Source of the DNA: Swaminathania salitolerans
Lineage (GTDB): Bacteria; Pseudomonadota; Alphaproteobacteria; Acetobacterales; Acetobacteraceae
Reading direction: 5' to 3' (one strand)
Assembly: GCF_025994315.1 (NCBI RefSeq)
Contig: NZ_BAQE01000025.1
DNA: 64,000 nucleotides
This document shows, in pieces, positions 1-7,688 of the stretch; the first letter of the stretch is position 1; each line of letters begins with the position of its first letter. Position numbers and translations under genes: made by a program. The notes under the pieces were generated by a model. It ran no database searches. It saw only the letters and a program-made list of their open reading frames with translations, and was not told the DNA's origin.

Positions 1-1
1 G

Positions 2-799
2 TTCGCCAAGGAATATCCCGATATCGAACTCATGACCAAGGCGCAGTTCGAGGAGAGTCCCCTGCGACGCCTCGTTTACGCGACCTACAATATCGGTCTT
101 TTCTTCGACGATCAGGACAATATCCATCAGCCCTGCGATTTCCGGTATGTCGGTCTGCATCGCACGGCGGGCTATATTCTGGGTGTCGATCCCACCGAGG
201 AGCCTCCCCGGGTGGTCATCGAGGATGAATCCCGTCCGATCGAGGAGCCCTATGTCTGTATCGCGACCCAGGCATCGGCGCAGTGCAAATACTGGAACAA
301 TCCCGGCGGCTGGCTCGGCGTCATCGATTTTCTCAAGAAGCGCGGCTATCGCGTCATCTGCATCGATCAGAAACCATTCAACGGCGCGGGGATCGTGTGG
401 AACCAGATCCCGCACGGGGCGGAGGATCAGACCGGCAATCGTCCGCTGAGCGAGCGTGCGCGCTGGCTCAAACATGCCGATCTGTTCATCGGGCTGAGCT
501 CGGGTCTTTCCTGGCTCTCATGGGCCGTGGGGACCAAAACGGTGATGATCTCAGGCTTCACTCATCCCAATAACGAATTCCACACGCCGTGGCGGGTCAT
601 CAGCTGGCATTCCTGCCACTCCTGCTGGAACGACCCGCGTTTGATGTTCGATCACAACGATTTCCTGTGGTGCCCGCGCCATGCGAAAACGGATCGGCAA
701 TTCGAGTGTTCGCGCCTTATATCCACCGACGTCGTGACCAAGAACGTCGCCGACGCGCTCGGAATAGCCCCCCCGGAGAAGGCTCCCGTCCAGGCATGA
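2..799 (+). CDS. Autotransporter strand-loop-strand O-heptosyltransferase, 5'-truncated by window edge
   Basis: The frame is open from the first bases, so the N-terminus lies outside the window; about 265 residues remain. The visible part has the block GLSSGLSWLSWAVGTKTVMI followed by SGFTHPNNEF, typical of the bacterial autotransporter heptosyltransferases (BAHT/TibC). Near the end come four cysteines (SCHSCWND, then WCPRH and FECSRL, bases about 610-715), matching the iron-finger motif described for TibC. Members transfer ADP-heptose to serines on AIDA-type strand-loop-strand repeats of surface adhesins in the cytosol before export. No acceptor autotransporter is seen in the window; it may lie upstream, or be one of the Hint proteins further on (inference). 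The 3' flank carries degenerate CCCTAGGG-containing repeats. Confidence 0.85.
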   Translation, partial: FAKEYPDIELMTKAQFEESPLRRLVYATYNIGLFFDDQDNIHQPCDFRYVGLHRTAGYILGVDPTEEPPRVVIEDESRPIEEPYVCIATQASAQCKYWNNPGGWLGVIDFLKKRGYRVICIDQKPFNGAGIVWNQIPHGAEDQTGNRPLSERARWLKHADLFIGLSSGLSWLSWAVGTKTVMISGFTHPNNEFHTPWRVISWHSCHSCWNDPRLMFDHNDFLWCPRHAKTDRQFECSRLISTDVVTKNVADALGIAPPEKAPVQA

Positions 800-924
800 C
801 GAGACCGCATTGCCGGAAGCCGCGTCCCGTTCGGGACGAGGCGCCGACCGGCTCCGCGGGACGCGGAAGGAGTTCTGTATCCCGAGGGGCTGACCGGTCA
901 TCCACTCGATGATCCGGGGGAGCT

Positions 925-1000
925 TCTCCCCCTGAGAAAAATCCCCTCTGGGAAAAATCCCCCTAGGGAAATTCTCCCCTAGGGAAATCCTCCCCGGCGG
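925..1000. repeat. Degenerate 15-16 bp tandem repeat in the heptosyltransferase/mazG spacer
   Basis: About four to five units of the form TCCCCTAGGGAAAT or TCCCCTCTGGGAAAAA follow each other between the two convergent genes. The core CCCTAGGG is self-complementary, so each unit can form a small stem. A similar purine/G-run tract lies at 37318-37440. Function unknown. Confidence 0.6.
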
Positions 1001-1002
1001 GT

Positions 1003-1839
1003 TTATCGCCTGAGGGCAATGGCTGCGTCGCTATCGCCCTCGGGGGCATCCTCTCCGGGCGAACGGTTCTCCAGACGGATCTTCGCCTGGCGCCAGAGCG
1101 CTTCCTGAGCCGCCAGATCGAGCGCGTCGAGCGAATGACCCCGCTCGGCGACCATGGCCTCCATGGCTTCGACGCGCCGGGTGAATTTGGCATTGCCGTG
1201 ACGCAGGCAGGCTTCCGGATCCAGGCCGAGTTTGCGGGCCAGACTCGCGACGGTGAACAGGACATCTCCGACCTCGTCTTCGAGACGCTTCCTGTCTCCG
1301 CCCGCCAGCTCGGCGCGCACCTCGTCCAGTTCTTCCTGGATCTTTCCGAGCACCTGCTCGGGCGTATCCCAGTCGAACCCGACCCGCGCCGCCCGTTTGC
1401 CGAGTTTTTCCGCGCGCAGCAGGGCCGGAAGTGCGGGGGCGATACCCGCCAGAATGCCGTATTCCGCGCGAACGGCGCGTTCCGTCTGCTTGTCCTGTTC
1501 CCATCGGTCGGGATCTGCCGAAGCCCCGGCAAAGACATGCGGATGACGGCGGATCATCTTGTCGCCGATCCTGCGCGCGATCTCGGCAAGGTCGAAACGT
1601 CCAGCCTCCTCGGCGATGCGCGCCTGATAGACGACCTGAAGAAGCAGGTCGCCGAGTTCGTCCGGAAGTCCGTCCCAGTCCTCGCGCGTAACGCAGTCGA
1701 GAATTTCATAGGCTTCCTCGATCGCGAACGGGGCGATCGTTTCGTGGGTCTGGACGCGATCCCATGGACAGCCTTTTTCGGGGTCGCGCAGACGGGCCAT
1801 GATGGAAACCAGTCGGTCTATTTCCTGTGCTGCTTTCAA
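1003..1839 (-). CDS. mazG: Nucleoside triphosphate pyrophosphohydrolase MazG
   Basis: A 278-residue all-alpha NTP pyrophosphohydrolase. It hydrolyses (d)NTPs to NMP and pyrophosphate, cleaning non-canonical nucleotides and, in E. coli, moderating ppGpp. The N-terminal MazG repeat shows RLRDPEKGCPWDRVQTHETI and EEAYEILD followed by DELGDLLLQVV, the EExxE/ExxD metal-binding pattern; a second repeat includes ELDEVRAE and EDEVGDVLFTV. The chosen start is a TTG at 1837-1839, because known MazG proteins begin just before the EIDRL segment, and a GGAG lies about 9 nt upstream; the next Met (1800) would delete conserved residues. The 3' end faces the heptosyltransferase gene. Confidence 0.93.
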   Translation of the reverse strand: MKAAQEIDRLVSIMARLRDPEKGCPWDRVQTHETIAPFAIEEAYEILDCVTREDWDGLPDELGDLLLQVVYQARIAEEAGRFDLAEIARRIGDKMIRRHPHVFAGASADPDRWEQDKQTERAVRAEYGILAGIAPALPALLRAEKLGKRAARVGFDWDTPEQVLGKIQEELDEVRAELAGGDRKRLEDEVGDVLFTVASLARKLGLDPEACLRHGNAKFTRRVEAMEAMVAERGHSLDALDLAAQEALWRQAKIRLENRSPGEDAPEGDSDAAIALRR

Positions 1840-1906
1840 CGCGGATACTCCGGAGGGATGGGGATCGTGAACGAAGTATCGTTATGTCCGGCGCGCTTGT
1901 CGCCGT

Positions 1907-2809
1907 CTATTGCCCGTGCGCTTCGGGTCGCTGGAACAGCAGGACGACCTGATCCGTCTTTCCCCTGATGCGCGGATCGAAAACGGGCAGCGTATGGGTG
2001 TCCGCCGGATTCAGAAGCAGGGGACTGCGTGTCAGAAGCCTGAATCCCACGCTTTCCGCCTGATGCACGATCAGGGCCGGGTCGATACGATGCAGGCTGT
2101 TCGGCGCCGTGGACCCGGAGCCGGGAAGGGCGCTGTGATCGATGATCATCAGCAATCCCCCGGGTCTGAGTGCCTGGAAGATCGCCCGGTTCATGCGTCG
2201 GGCGGTCTCGGGACCCATGGCTCCATAGACGTCGTGATAATTCTGGGCCGTCCAGACGAGATCGAGCGGCTCGGCCACGTGAAAATCGGTGATCGGCGTC
2301 ACCACCACCGAGACGTTGCCGAAGGCGGGATCGGCGGCGATCTGCCGGGCTGTCCGCGGCGTTTCGGGGTGGCGCGCCGCCATCTCGGCGGGAATGACCG
2401 CATAGACATGCCCGGCCGCGCCCGTCGCGAGACTGAGCAGGCGCGTGAAATAACCGCTCCCGGGCATGAGATCCGCGATCTTCTGGCCCGGATGCACGTG
2501 CGCGAGCGCCAGAAGGGCGAGAGGGCGACGCCGCGCATCCCTTGCCCGGTCGGAGGCGGGACGTGCGGGCGCATTCAGGAGCGCGGCCGGGACGGCCGGT
2601 GCGGAAGGTATCGTTCGTGCTGCCTGTGCCGGGCCGGACAGAGCCAGTCCGGTCATGAGGCAAAGCCCCATCGCATGAGTGACGGCAAGACGGGCCAGAG
2701 AGAGACCGGATGCGACCCGGCGATGCGCGGTCGGACTTGTCGCAGCCGGTTCGGCAGCCGGTTCGAATGCAGCAGCCGGGCGGGCGGCGCGGCCAGGGCG
2801 GATCGTCAT
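1907..2809 (-). CDS. Predicted exported class I SAM methyltransferase (COG4798-like)
   Basis: The protein has 300 residues starting at ATG 2807-2809, where GAGGG sits about 6 nt upstream. The fold follows the Rossmann methyltransferase pattern: KIADLMPGSGYFTRLLS is motif I, DLVWTAQNYHDV motif IV, and FQALRPGGLLMIIDH motif V/VI. Ahead of it is a hydrophobic stretch GLCLMTGLALSGPAQA ending in an Ala-x-Ala site, so export is predicted after an unusually long n-region of about 45 residues. Relatives annotated as predicted methyltransferases also carry signal peptides; substrate and the source of SAM outside the cytosol are unknown. It follows the permease gene by 14 nt and may be co-transcribed with it. 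Confidence 0.7.
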   Translation of the reverse strand: MTIRPGRAARPAAAFEPAAEPAATSPTAHRRVASGLSLARLAVTHAMGLCLMTGLALSGPAQAARTIPSAPAVPAALLNAPARPASDRARDARRRPLALLALAHVHPGQKIADLMPGSGYFTRLLSLATGAAGHVYAVIPAEMAARHPETPRTARQIAADPAFGNVSVVVTPITDFHVAEPLDLVWTAQNYHDVYGAMGPETARRMNRAIFQALRPGGLLMIIDHSALPGSGSTAPNSLHRIDPALIVHQAESVGFRLLTRSPLLLNPADTHTLPVFDPRIRGKTDQVVLLFQRPEAHGQ

Positions 2810-2823
2810 GATGTGACCCTCGC

Positions 2824-4200
2824 TTATCTTCGGTTGCGGCACAAGAGATATACCGTGACGATCACAGCCACGCTGAACAGGCTGGCAAGGATCGTCTGAC
2901 GCTGCGCGGGCTGGACGAGCATGGCCAGAACGACGAGTACGACGCCGCAAAGGGTCGCTATGTTCAGCCCGGTGCCGAATGGCAGCGTGAAGGCGGCATT
3001 GCCGGGATCGCGCAGGCGGAAGATCCGGTGGGAGGACACGATGAGCGCGTAGATGAGCAGGATCACCGCACCGGTCGCCCCGAGGAGAAAGGCGAAGATA
3101 AGACCCGGCGAGAGGATCGAGCAGAAGGCGACGACGAGCCCGACAAGGCTCGAGAACGTTACCGCCCGCTGGGGAACGTGCCGTTTCGATACGACGGCGA
3201 ATCTCCGCGGGGCCTCACCGAGTTCGGCAAGACCCCTGAGGGTGCGCGACGTGATGTAGATGCTCGAGTTGAGGCAGGACAATATGGCCGTGAACACGAC
3301 CACCTGCATGAGCGGCGCCGCTCCGGGAACACCGAGGCGGTGCATGACAGTCACGAAAGGCGAGTGTCCCGGCTGGATGTCGGTCCAGGGAACCAGAACG
3401 AGGATGAGCGCCGCCGAGAGCACATAGAAGAGCGTGACCCGCACGCCGATCGTTCGCGTCACGCGGGCGAGATTCTCCTCGGCATTCTCCGATTCGGCGG
3501 CGGCCACCGTCGCCGATTCCGAGCCGATCATCGAAAAAAGAACGGTCGGCACGGCGGCAAGGATCGCTCCCCAGCCATGGGGGAAGAACCCCCCATGCGA
3601 AAAGAGATTGGCGCCGATGGCCGGATGCGGACCGAGAAGATGACCGAGACTGAGCAGGCCGAGCGCACAGAAGGCCACGAGCGTGGCCACCTTGATGAGG
3701 GAGAGCCAGAACTCGCATTCGCCGAAGAGACGGACCGAAACGAGATTGATGAGATTGACCGCGACGATGAGGGCCGGCGCGAGAAGCCAGACCGGCAGTC
3801 CGATCCAGTCTCGCAGGGCGATCGCGCCGCCGATAGCCTCCGCGCCGATGGTGACCACCCAGAAAAGCCAGTACAGCCAGCCTGAAACGAATCCGGCCCC
3901 CGGACCGTGCGCGGCCCGGATGCAGTCGATGAAGGTTCCGATGCCCGGTCGCGCGAGGAGCATCTCCCCGAGCATGCGGATGACGATCACGACGAGAAGG
4001 CCGGTCGCCACATAGGTCACGAGAATGGCCGGGCCGGCGGCTGCGATCGCCGCGGAACTGCCGATGAAGAGACCGGCTCCAATGACGCCACCGAGGGCGA
4101 TCATGGCGATATGGCGGTCCTTGAGTTTGCCCCCGGGCAGGAGAGGGGGCTGATCCTCATGGGAAAGAGGCGGCTTTGCGTGTATATCTCTGTCCATCAT
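2824..4200 (-). CDS. Amino-acid permease, APC superfamily
   Basis: A polytopic inner-membrane protein of about 458 residues with around 12 hydrophobic segments. The first reads IAMIALGGVIGAGLFIGSSA, the glycine-rich TM1 break typical of AAT-type APC transporters (GABA, aromatic and basic amino-acid permeases). SESATVAAAESENAEENLAR matches the conserved loop after TM6. The start is the ATG at 4198-4200 or the one immediately after it; neither has a strong ribosome-binding site. The longer open frame upstream overlaps the divergent argC gene and is unlikely to be translated. Substrate cannot be read from the sequence. The 3' neighbour on the same strand is the exported methyltransferase. Confidence 0.88.
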   Translation of the reverse strand: MMDRDIHAKPPLSHEDQPPLLPGGKLKDRHIAMIALGGVIGAGLFIGSSAAIAAAGPAILVTYVATGLLVVIVIRMLGEMLLARPGIGTFIDCIRAAHGPGAGFVSGWLYWLFWVVTIGAEAIGGAIALRDWIGLPVWLLAPALIVAVNLINLVSVRLFGECEFWLSLIKVATLVAFCALGLLSLGHLLGPHPAIGANLFSHGGFFPHGWGAILAAVPTVLFSMIGSESATVAAAESENAEENLARVTRTIGVRVTLFYVLSAALILVLVPWTDIQPGHSPFVTVMHRLGVPGAAPLMQVVVFTAILSCLNSSIYITSRTLRGLAELGEAPRRFAVVSKRHVPQRAVTFSSLVGLVVAFCSILSPGLIFAFLLGATGAVILLIYALIVSSHRIFRLRDPGNAAFTLPFGTGLNIATLCGVVLVVLAMLVQPAQRQTILASLFSVAVIVTVYLLCRNRR

Positions 4201-4245
4201 GAATCGGACAAAGCCATGCAATGGCCTGTCCCGTCCAGATCGAAC

Positions 4246-4251
4246 ATTATA
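4246..4251 (-). promoter_or_regulatory. Candidate -10 box for the permease gene
   Basis: A perfect TATAAT on the minus strand lies about 46 nt upstream of the permease start in the 67-bp divergent spacer with argC. No good -35 hexamer is visible at 16-18 bp, so the assignment is tentative. Confidence 0.35.
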
Positions 4252-4267
4252 GTGAGGTAACGAATCG

Positions 4268-5182
4268 ATGACACGCGTCTTCATCGACGGAGAAGCCGGG
4301 ACCACGGGACTCGGCATCAGGGACCGCCTGCGAGGGCTGCCCGTCGAGATCCTCTCCATCGATCCGGCGCGACGCAAGGACCCCTCGGCACGTCTGGACA
4401 TGATGACGAAAGCGGATCTCGTCGTTCTCTGCCTGCCGGACGATGCCGCGCGCGAGGCGGTCGCTCTCGCCGGCTCCCTGGAGCATGTCCGGTTTCTCGA
4501 TGCCAGCACCGCCCATCGCGTTACGCAAGGATGGGAGTACGGCTTTCCCGAAATGACGCCGGAGCAGGCATCCCGGATCGGCAAGGCGCGTTATGTGGCC
4601 AATCCGGGCTGCTATCCCACCGGTGTGATCGCCCTGCTGCGCCCTCTCGTCGATGCGGGACTCATTCCTTCCGATCATCCTCTCACGATCAATGCCGTGA
4701 GCGGCTATAGTGGCGGGGGGCGTTCGGAGATCGAGGCGCATGAACGTGAGGGCGGTCCCGCTTTCGCTCTGTACGGCCTGGGCCTCGAGCACAAGCATGT
4801 TCCGGAGATCATGCATTATGGCGGTCTGACCCGGCGTCCGCTCTTCGTGCCCTCGATCGGCCATTTCGCCCAGGGGATGATCGTCTCGATTCCGCTCCAT
4901 CTTCCGGATCTGCCGGGTCAGCCCTGCACGGCCGACATAGCGGCCTGTCTCGCCGCGCGTTACGCTGGCAGCGAGCGCGTGCGGGTCGTTTCATCGGATC
5001 GGCCGCGTCTGGATGCCGCCGCACTGGCCGGGCAGGACGATATGGAGCTGCGTGTTCATGGCAATGACGCCCGTGGCCATGTCCTTCTGACGGCCTGTCT
5101 GGACAATCTCGGAAAAGGGGCATCGGGTGCGGCGTTGCAGAATATCCGCCTGATGAGCGGGCGAGACGTTTCCTGCGCCTAG
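4268..5182 (+). CDS. argC: N-acetyl-gamma-glutamyl-phosphate reductase, short (type 2) form
   Basis: The enzyme catalyses the NADPH-dependent third step of arginine synthesis, reducing N-acetylglutamyl phosphate to the semialdehyde. At 304 residues it belongs to the short ArgC class. The N-terminus MTRVFIDGEAGTTGLGI is the nucleotide-binding loop, NPGCYPTG carries the catalytic Cys (about residue 115), and NAVSGYSGGGR is the substrate loop. ATG follows GAGGTAACGAATCG. It is transcribed away from the permease and precedes the GGDEF-EAL gene by 38 nt. Confidence 0.95.
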   Translation: MTRVFIDGEAGTTGLGIRDRLRGLPVEILSIDPARRKDPSARLDMMTKADLVVLCLPDDAAREAVALAGSLEHVRFLDASTAHRVTQGWEYGFPEMTPEQASRIGKARYVANPGCYPTGVIALLRPLVDAGLIPSDHPLTINAVSGYSGGGRSEIEAHEREGGPAFALYGLGLEHKHVPEIMHYGGLTRRPLFVPSIGHFAQGMIVSIPLHLPDLPGQPCTADIAACLAARYAGSERVRVVSSDRPRLDAAALAGQDDMELRVHGNDARGHVLLTACLDNLGKGASGAALQNIRLMSGRDVSCA

Positions 5183-5220
5183 GACCGCCCGGCCGCCCGG
5201 GCATGGAAAGAGGATAAAGG

Positions 5221-7215
5221 GTGGCCGAAAACACCGAACCCCCACCTGAACCGTGTTCCGTATCCCCGCGAGAGCCGGATCGGGAACCGGAGAAATCTCC
5301 TGGCCCGGATACGGGCCGACTGGCCGACGACGTGCCGCCCGGACTGTTCCGGCATATTCTGGACCGGATTCCTCTTCTTGTAGCGCATGTGGATATTGCA
5401 GGGCGCGTCACCTATCTCAACGCCGCCTGGCGCACCCTGCTGGGGCGTGAGGAACCGCATCCGGCCCTGCTCTGGACCGAACTGCTCGCCGAGGGGAACC
5501 GGCCTTCCGATCCGGGCGCGTCACCGGTTCTGCACGATCCCTGGTCCGACTGGGTCGATCTGAATCATCGTGCCGGGGGGCGGGTCGCGGGCAGTCTGAG
5601 CTGGCAGAGGCTCGACCTCTTCTCCGGGCTTTCTTTCTCCGGGCTTTCTGCCGCACGCGCTGCGGAGGGCGTATCGGAGCGCGGATGGATCCTGTCCTGC
5701 CAGATCATGACCCAGGCTGGCCTCCCTGTTTTCAAACCGCAGAGCAGCGTATCCCCCGGCGAGAAAGGCGAAGAAGGCGGGATGCAGGGCAGCGCCGCCG
5801 GACAGGAAGCCTCCCGGGCGGGCAGACGCGGCACCAGCCGCGACATTCTGACCGGACTGCCGGACCGCACGGCCTTCGAGCACAAGGCTGTCGAGCTGCT
5901 GCATGTTGCGGCATCCCGTGAGCGCAGGCTCGGCGTGCTGCGCGTGGATATCGATCATCTGGGAGATCTGAACCGTCTTCTCGGCGAGGAGGCAGGAGAT
6001 CAGGTCCTGCGCGTGGTCGGGCAGCGTCTTCGGGCCATTTTCCCCAGAGCCGCGCTCGTCGCACGCACGGGCGGCGACGAATTCTCGGTCCTGCTCCCCC
6101 ATGATGGTCCCGACGGAAATCCTGCGTCCGGAAAAACGGTTTGCCCGGAACCGGATGCGGCGGAATCGGCCGCTCTCGAGGCGGCGTCGATGGCTCAATC
6201 CGTGCTCGATCTGGCGGATCTGCCGATTCAGGTCGGTGCGACCCAGATCACGTCGGGTCTGAGCATCGGCGGAGCCCTGTTTCCCGATCACGGGCGCGGG
6301 CTCGTCGCGCTCGAGCAATGCGCGGCCCTTGCACTCGCCGAGGTCAAGACACACGGGCGCGGCGGGTTCCGCATGTGGAGTCCGGTCTTCGGCAGGGGGG
6401 AGTCCGGAGTGACACGCCAGGCGCATTCCGTCCGGCAGATGCTGCGGCGCGACCTGATCTACCCGGTCTATCAGGCCAAGATTCGCCTGAGCGATTCCGT
6501 GCCGGTCGGAATCGAGGCGCTGATGCGCTGGCGCGGTGCGGGGGGCACAGCGGATGGACCGGAATCCCTGCCTGAGCTGTTCAGGAACTACGATCTGGCC
6601 ACGCGTGTCTCTGCCCGGATGCAGGAGCGTGTCTTCTCGGACCTCGCCAGATGGTACCGGGAGGGGCTCGTGCCGCCGAGGATGGCGATCAACGTCGCGC
6701 CCGTCGAGTTCATGCAGGACGATTTCGGCGAGAAACTGCTTGCAAGACTTGCGGGTCACGGTCTCCCGCCCTCCGCGGTCGAGCTCGAACTGACCGAGCA
6801 TGTCCTCTACCAGAACAGCACCCATTTCATTCATCGGGCGCTCTGTCTCCTGCACAAGGCGGGCGTCGCAATCACGCTGGACGATTTCGGAACCGGCTAT
6901 TCCTCGCTCGGCTTCCTCCGGGATTTTCCGGTTTCCTCGGTCAAGATCGATCGCAGCTTCATTGCGCCCCTCTGCGAAGAGCCGGCCATGAGTGTGATCG
7001 TCGAGGCCATCATCCGCTTCGGCCAGGCGATTTCGGTCGATGTGGTCGCAGAAGGGATAGAAACCGAGGCGCAGAGCGCATATCTCAAACGTATGGGATG
7101 TCCCACCGGGCAGGGATATCTGTATTGCCCGCCTGTTGCGGCCGAGGACATGGCCGAACGTCTGCGGGCCGCGCGCCCCGGCGTTCACCTCCCGGGTCGT
7201 TCGCCCCAGAACTAG
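5221..7215 (+). CDS. PAS-GGDEF-EAL cyclic-di-GMP signalling protein
   Basis: A 664-residue cytosolic protein with a GTG start behind AGAGG. A PAS-like sensor occupies about residues 40-165, and a linker around 135-145 contains an exact 15-bp duplication. The GGDEF domain follows (GGDEF at 284-288, intact; no RxxD I-site five residues before it), then an EAL domain from about 410. The EAL motif is intact (GIEALMRW, 432-434), and NVAP, ELTEH, DDFGTGYSSL, VKIDRSF, AEGIET and QGYLYCPP supply the usual metal and catalytic residues. Both c-di-GMP synthesis and hydrolysis are possible; the missing I-site argues against product inhibition. No transmembrane segment is seen. Confidence 0.93.
   Translation: MAENTEPPPEPCSVSPREPDREPEKSPGPDTGRLADDVPPGLFRHILDRIPLLVAHVDIAGRVTYLNAAWRTLLGREEPHPALLWTELLAEGNRPSDPGASPVLHDPWSDWVDLNHRAGGRVAGSLSWQRLDLFSGLSFSGLSAARAAEGVSERGWILSCQIMTQAGLPVFKPQSSVSPGEKGEEGGMQGSAAGQEASRAGRRGTSRDILTGLPDRTAFEHKAVELLHVAASRERRLGVLRVDIDHLGDLNRLLGEEAGDQVLRVVGQRLRAIFPRAALVARTGGDEFSVLLPHDGPDGNPASGKTVCPEPDAAESAALEAASMAQSVLDLADLPIQVGATQITSGLSIGGALFPDHGRGLVALEQCAALALAEVKTHGRGGFRMWSPVFGRGESGVTRQAHSVRQMLRRDLIYPVYQAKIRLSDSVPVGIEALMRWRGAGGTADGPESLPELFRNYDLATRVSARMQERVFSDLARWYREGLVPPRMAINVAPVEFMQDDFGEKLLARLAGHGLPPSAVELELTEHVLYQNSTHFIHRALCLLHKAGVAITLDDFGTGYSSLGFLRDFPVSSVKIDRSFIAPLCEEPAMSVIVEAIIRFGQAISVDVVAEGIETEAQSAYLKRMGCPTGQGYLYCPPVAAEDMAERLRAARPGVHLPGRSPQN
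5620..5649 (+). repeat. Exact 15-bp tandem duplication inside the GGDEF-EAL gene
   Basis: TTCTCCGGGCTTTCT occurs twice head to tail and keeps the frame, giving FSGLSFSGLS in the linker after the PAS domain. Confidence 0.9.
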
Positions 7216-7399
7216 CGCCGAGCGGATGAGACCCGCCCCCCGATATGCCTTCCTGCGTCCCTGTGCTGCGTCCCTGCGCTGAATCCGGGCGCCGTCAGGA
7301 AGCCCCTTTTCCGGTGCCGTTTCTCCATTGCCGTATAGGGCGCATCGCCGGTATCCGTTGCCTTTCCCTCCCGATTTCGCTAACAGTTCCGTCGTTCAT

Positions 7400-7483
7400 G
7401 CGAGAGTGACGGAACGGTAGACGTAGTCGGCTCAAAATCGACCGCCGCAAGGCATGGGGGTTCGAATCCCCCCTCTCGTACCA
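7400..7483 (+). tRNA. tRNA-Leu (anticodon CAA)
   Basis: The acceptor arms GCGAGAG and CTCTCGT pair with one G-U. The anticodon stem GTCGG/TCGAC encloses loop CTCAAAA with anticodon CAA (codon UUG). A class II variable arm CGCCGCAAGGCA and a T arm GGGGGTTCGAATCCCCC follow. The 3' CCA is encoded (7481-7483). Confidence 0.93.
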
Positions 7484-7517
7484 TCGAACGACCGTATCGT
7501 CGCTCTCGCCTCCATAC

Positions 7518-7575
7518 CGGCCCCGGAGGCGGGATCATGAGGGCATCCGGGATCATCAAGGCAGCTCCGGGGCCG
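7518..7575 (+). repeat. Inverted repeat between tRNA-Leu and serC
   Basis: An 11-bp arm CGGCCCCGGAG (7518-7528) is perfectly complementary to CTCCGGGGCCG (7565-7575), enclosing a 36-nt loop that has two copies of GGGATCAT. It could end tRNA transcription or fold in the 5' leader of serC; there is no T tract. Confidence 0.5.
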
Positions 7576-7688
7576 CATTCCGGAAAAAAACCTTGCCTCC
7601 GAACGCGGTATTGAACCGGCGGTGACTTGCCTTTGCGGGGCGGCCTCCGGCATATCTCCCGGGTTTTCCTCCGTTTGCCGGACCGATC

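Noticed and set aside
5521..7188. 555-codon minus-strand frame inside the GGDEF-EAL gene
   Set aside because: Antisense shadow; the plus-strand protein has intact catalytic motifs.
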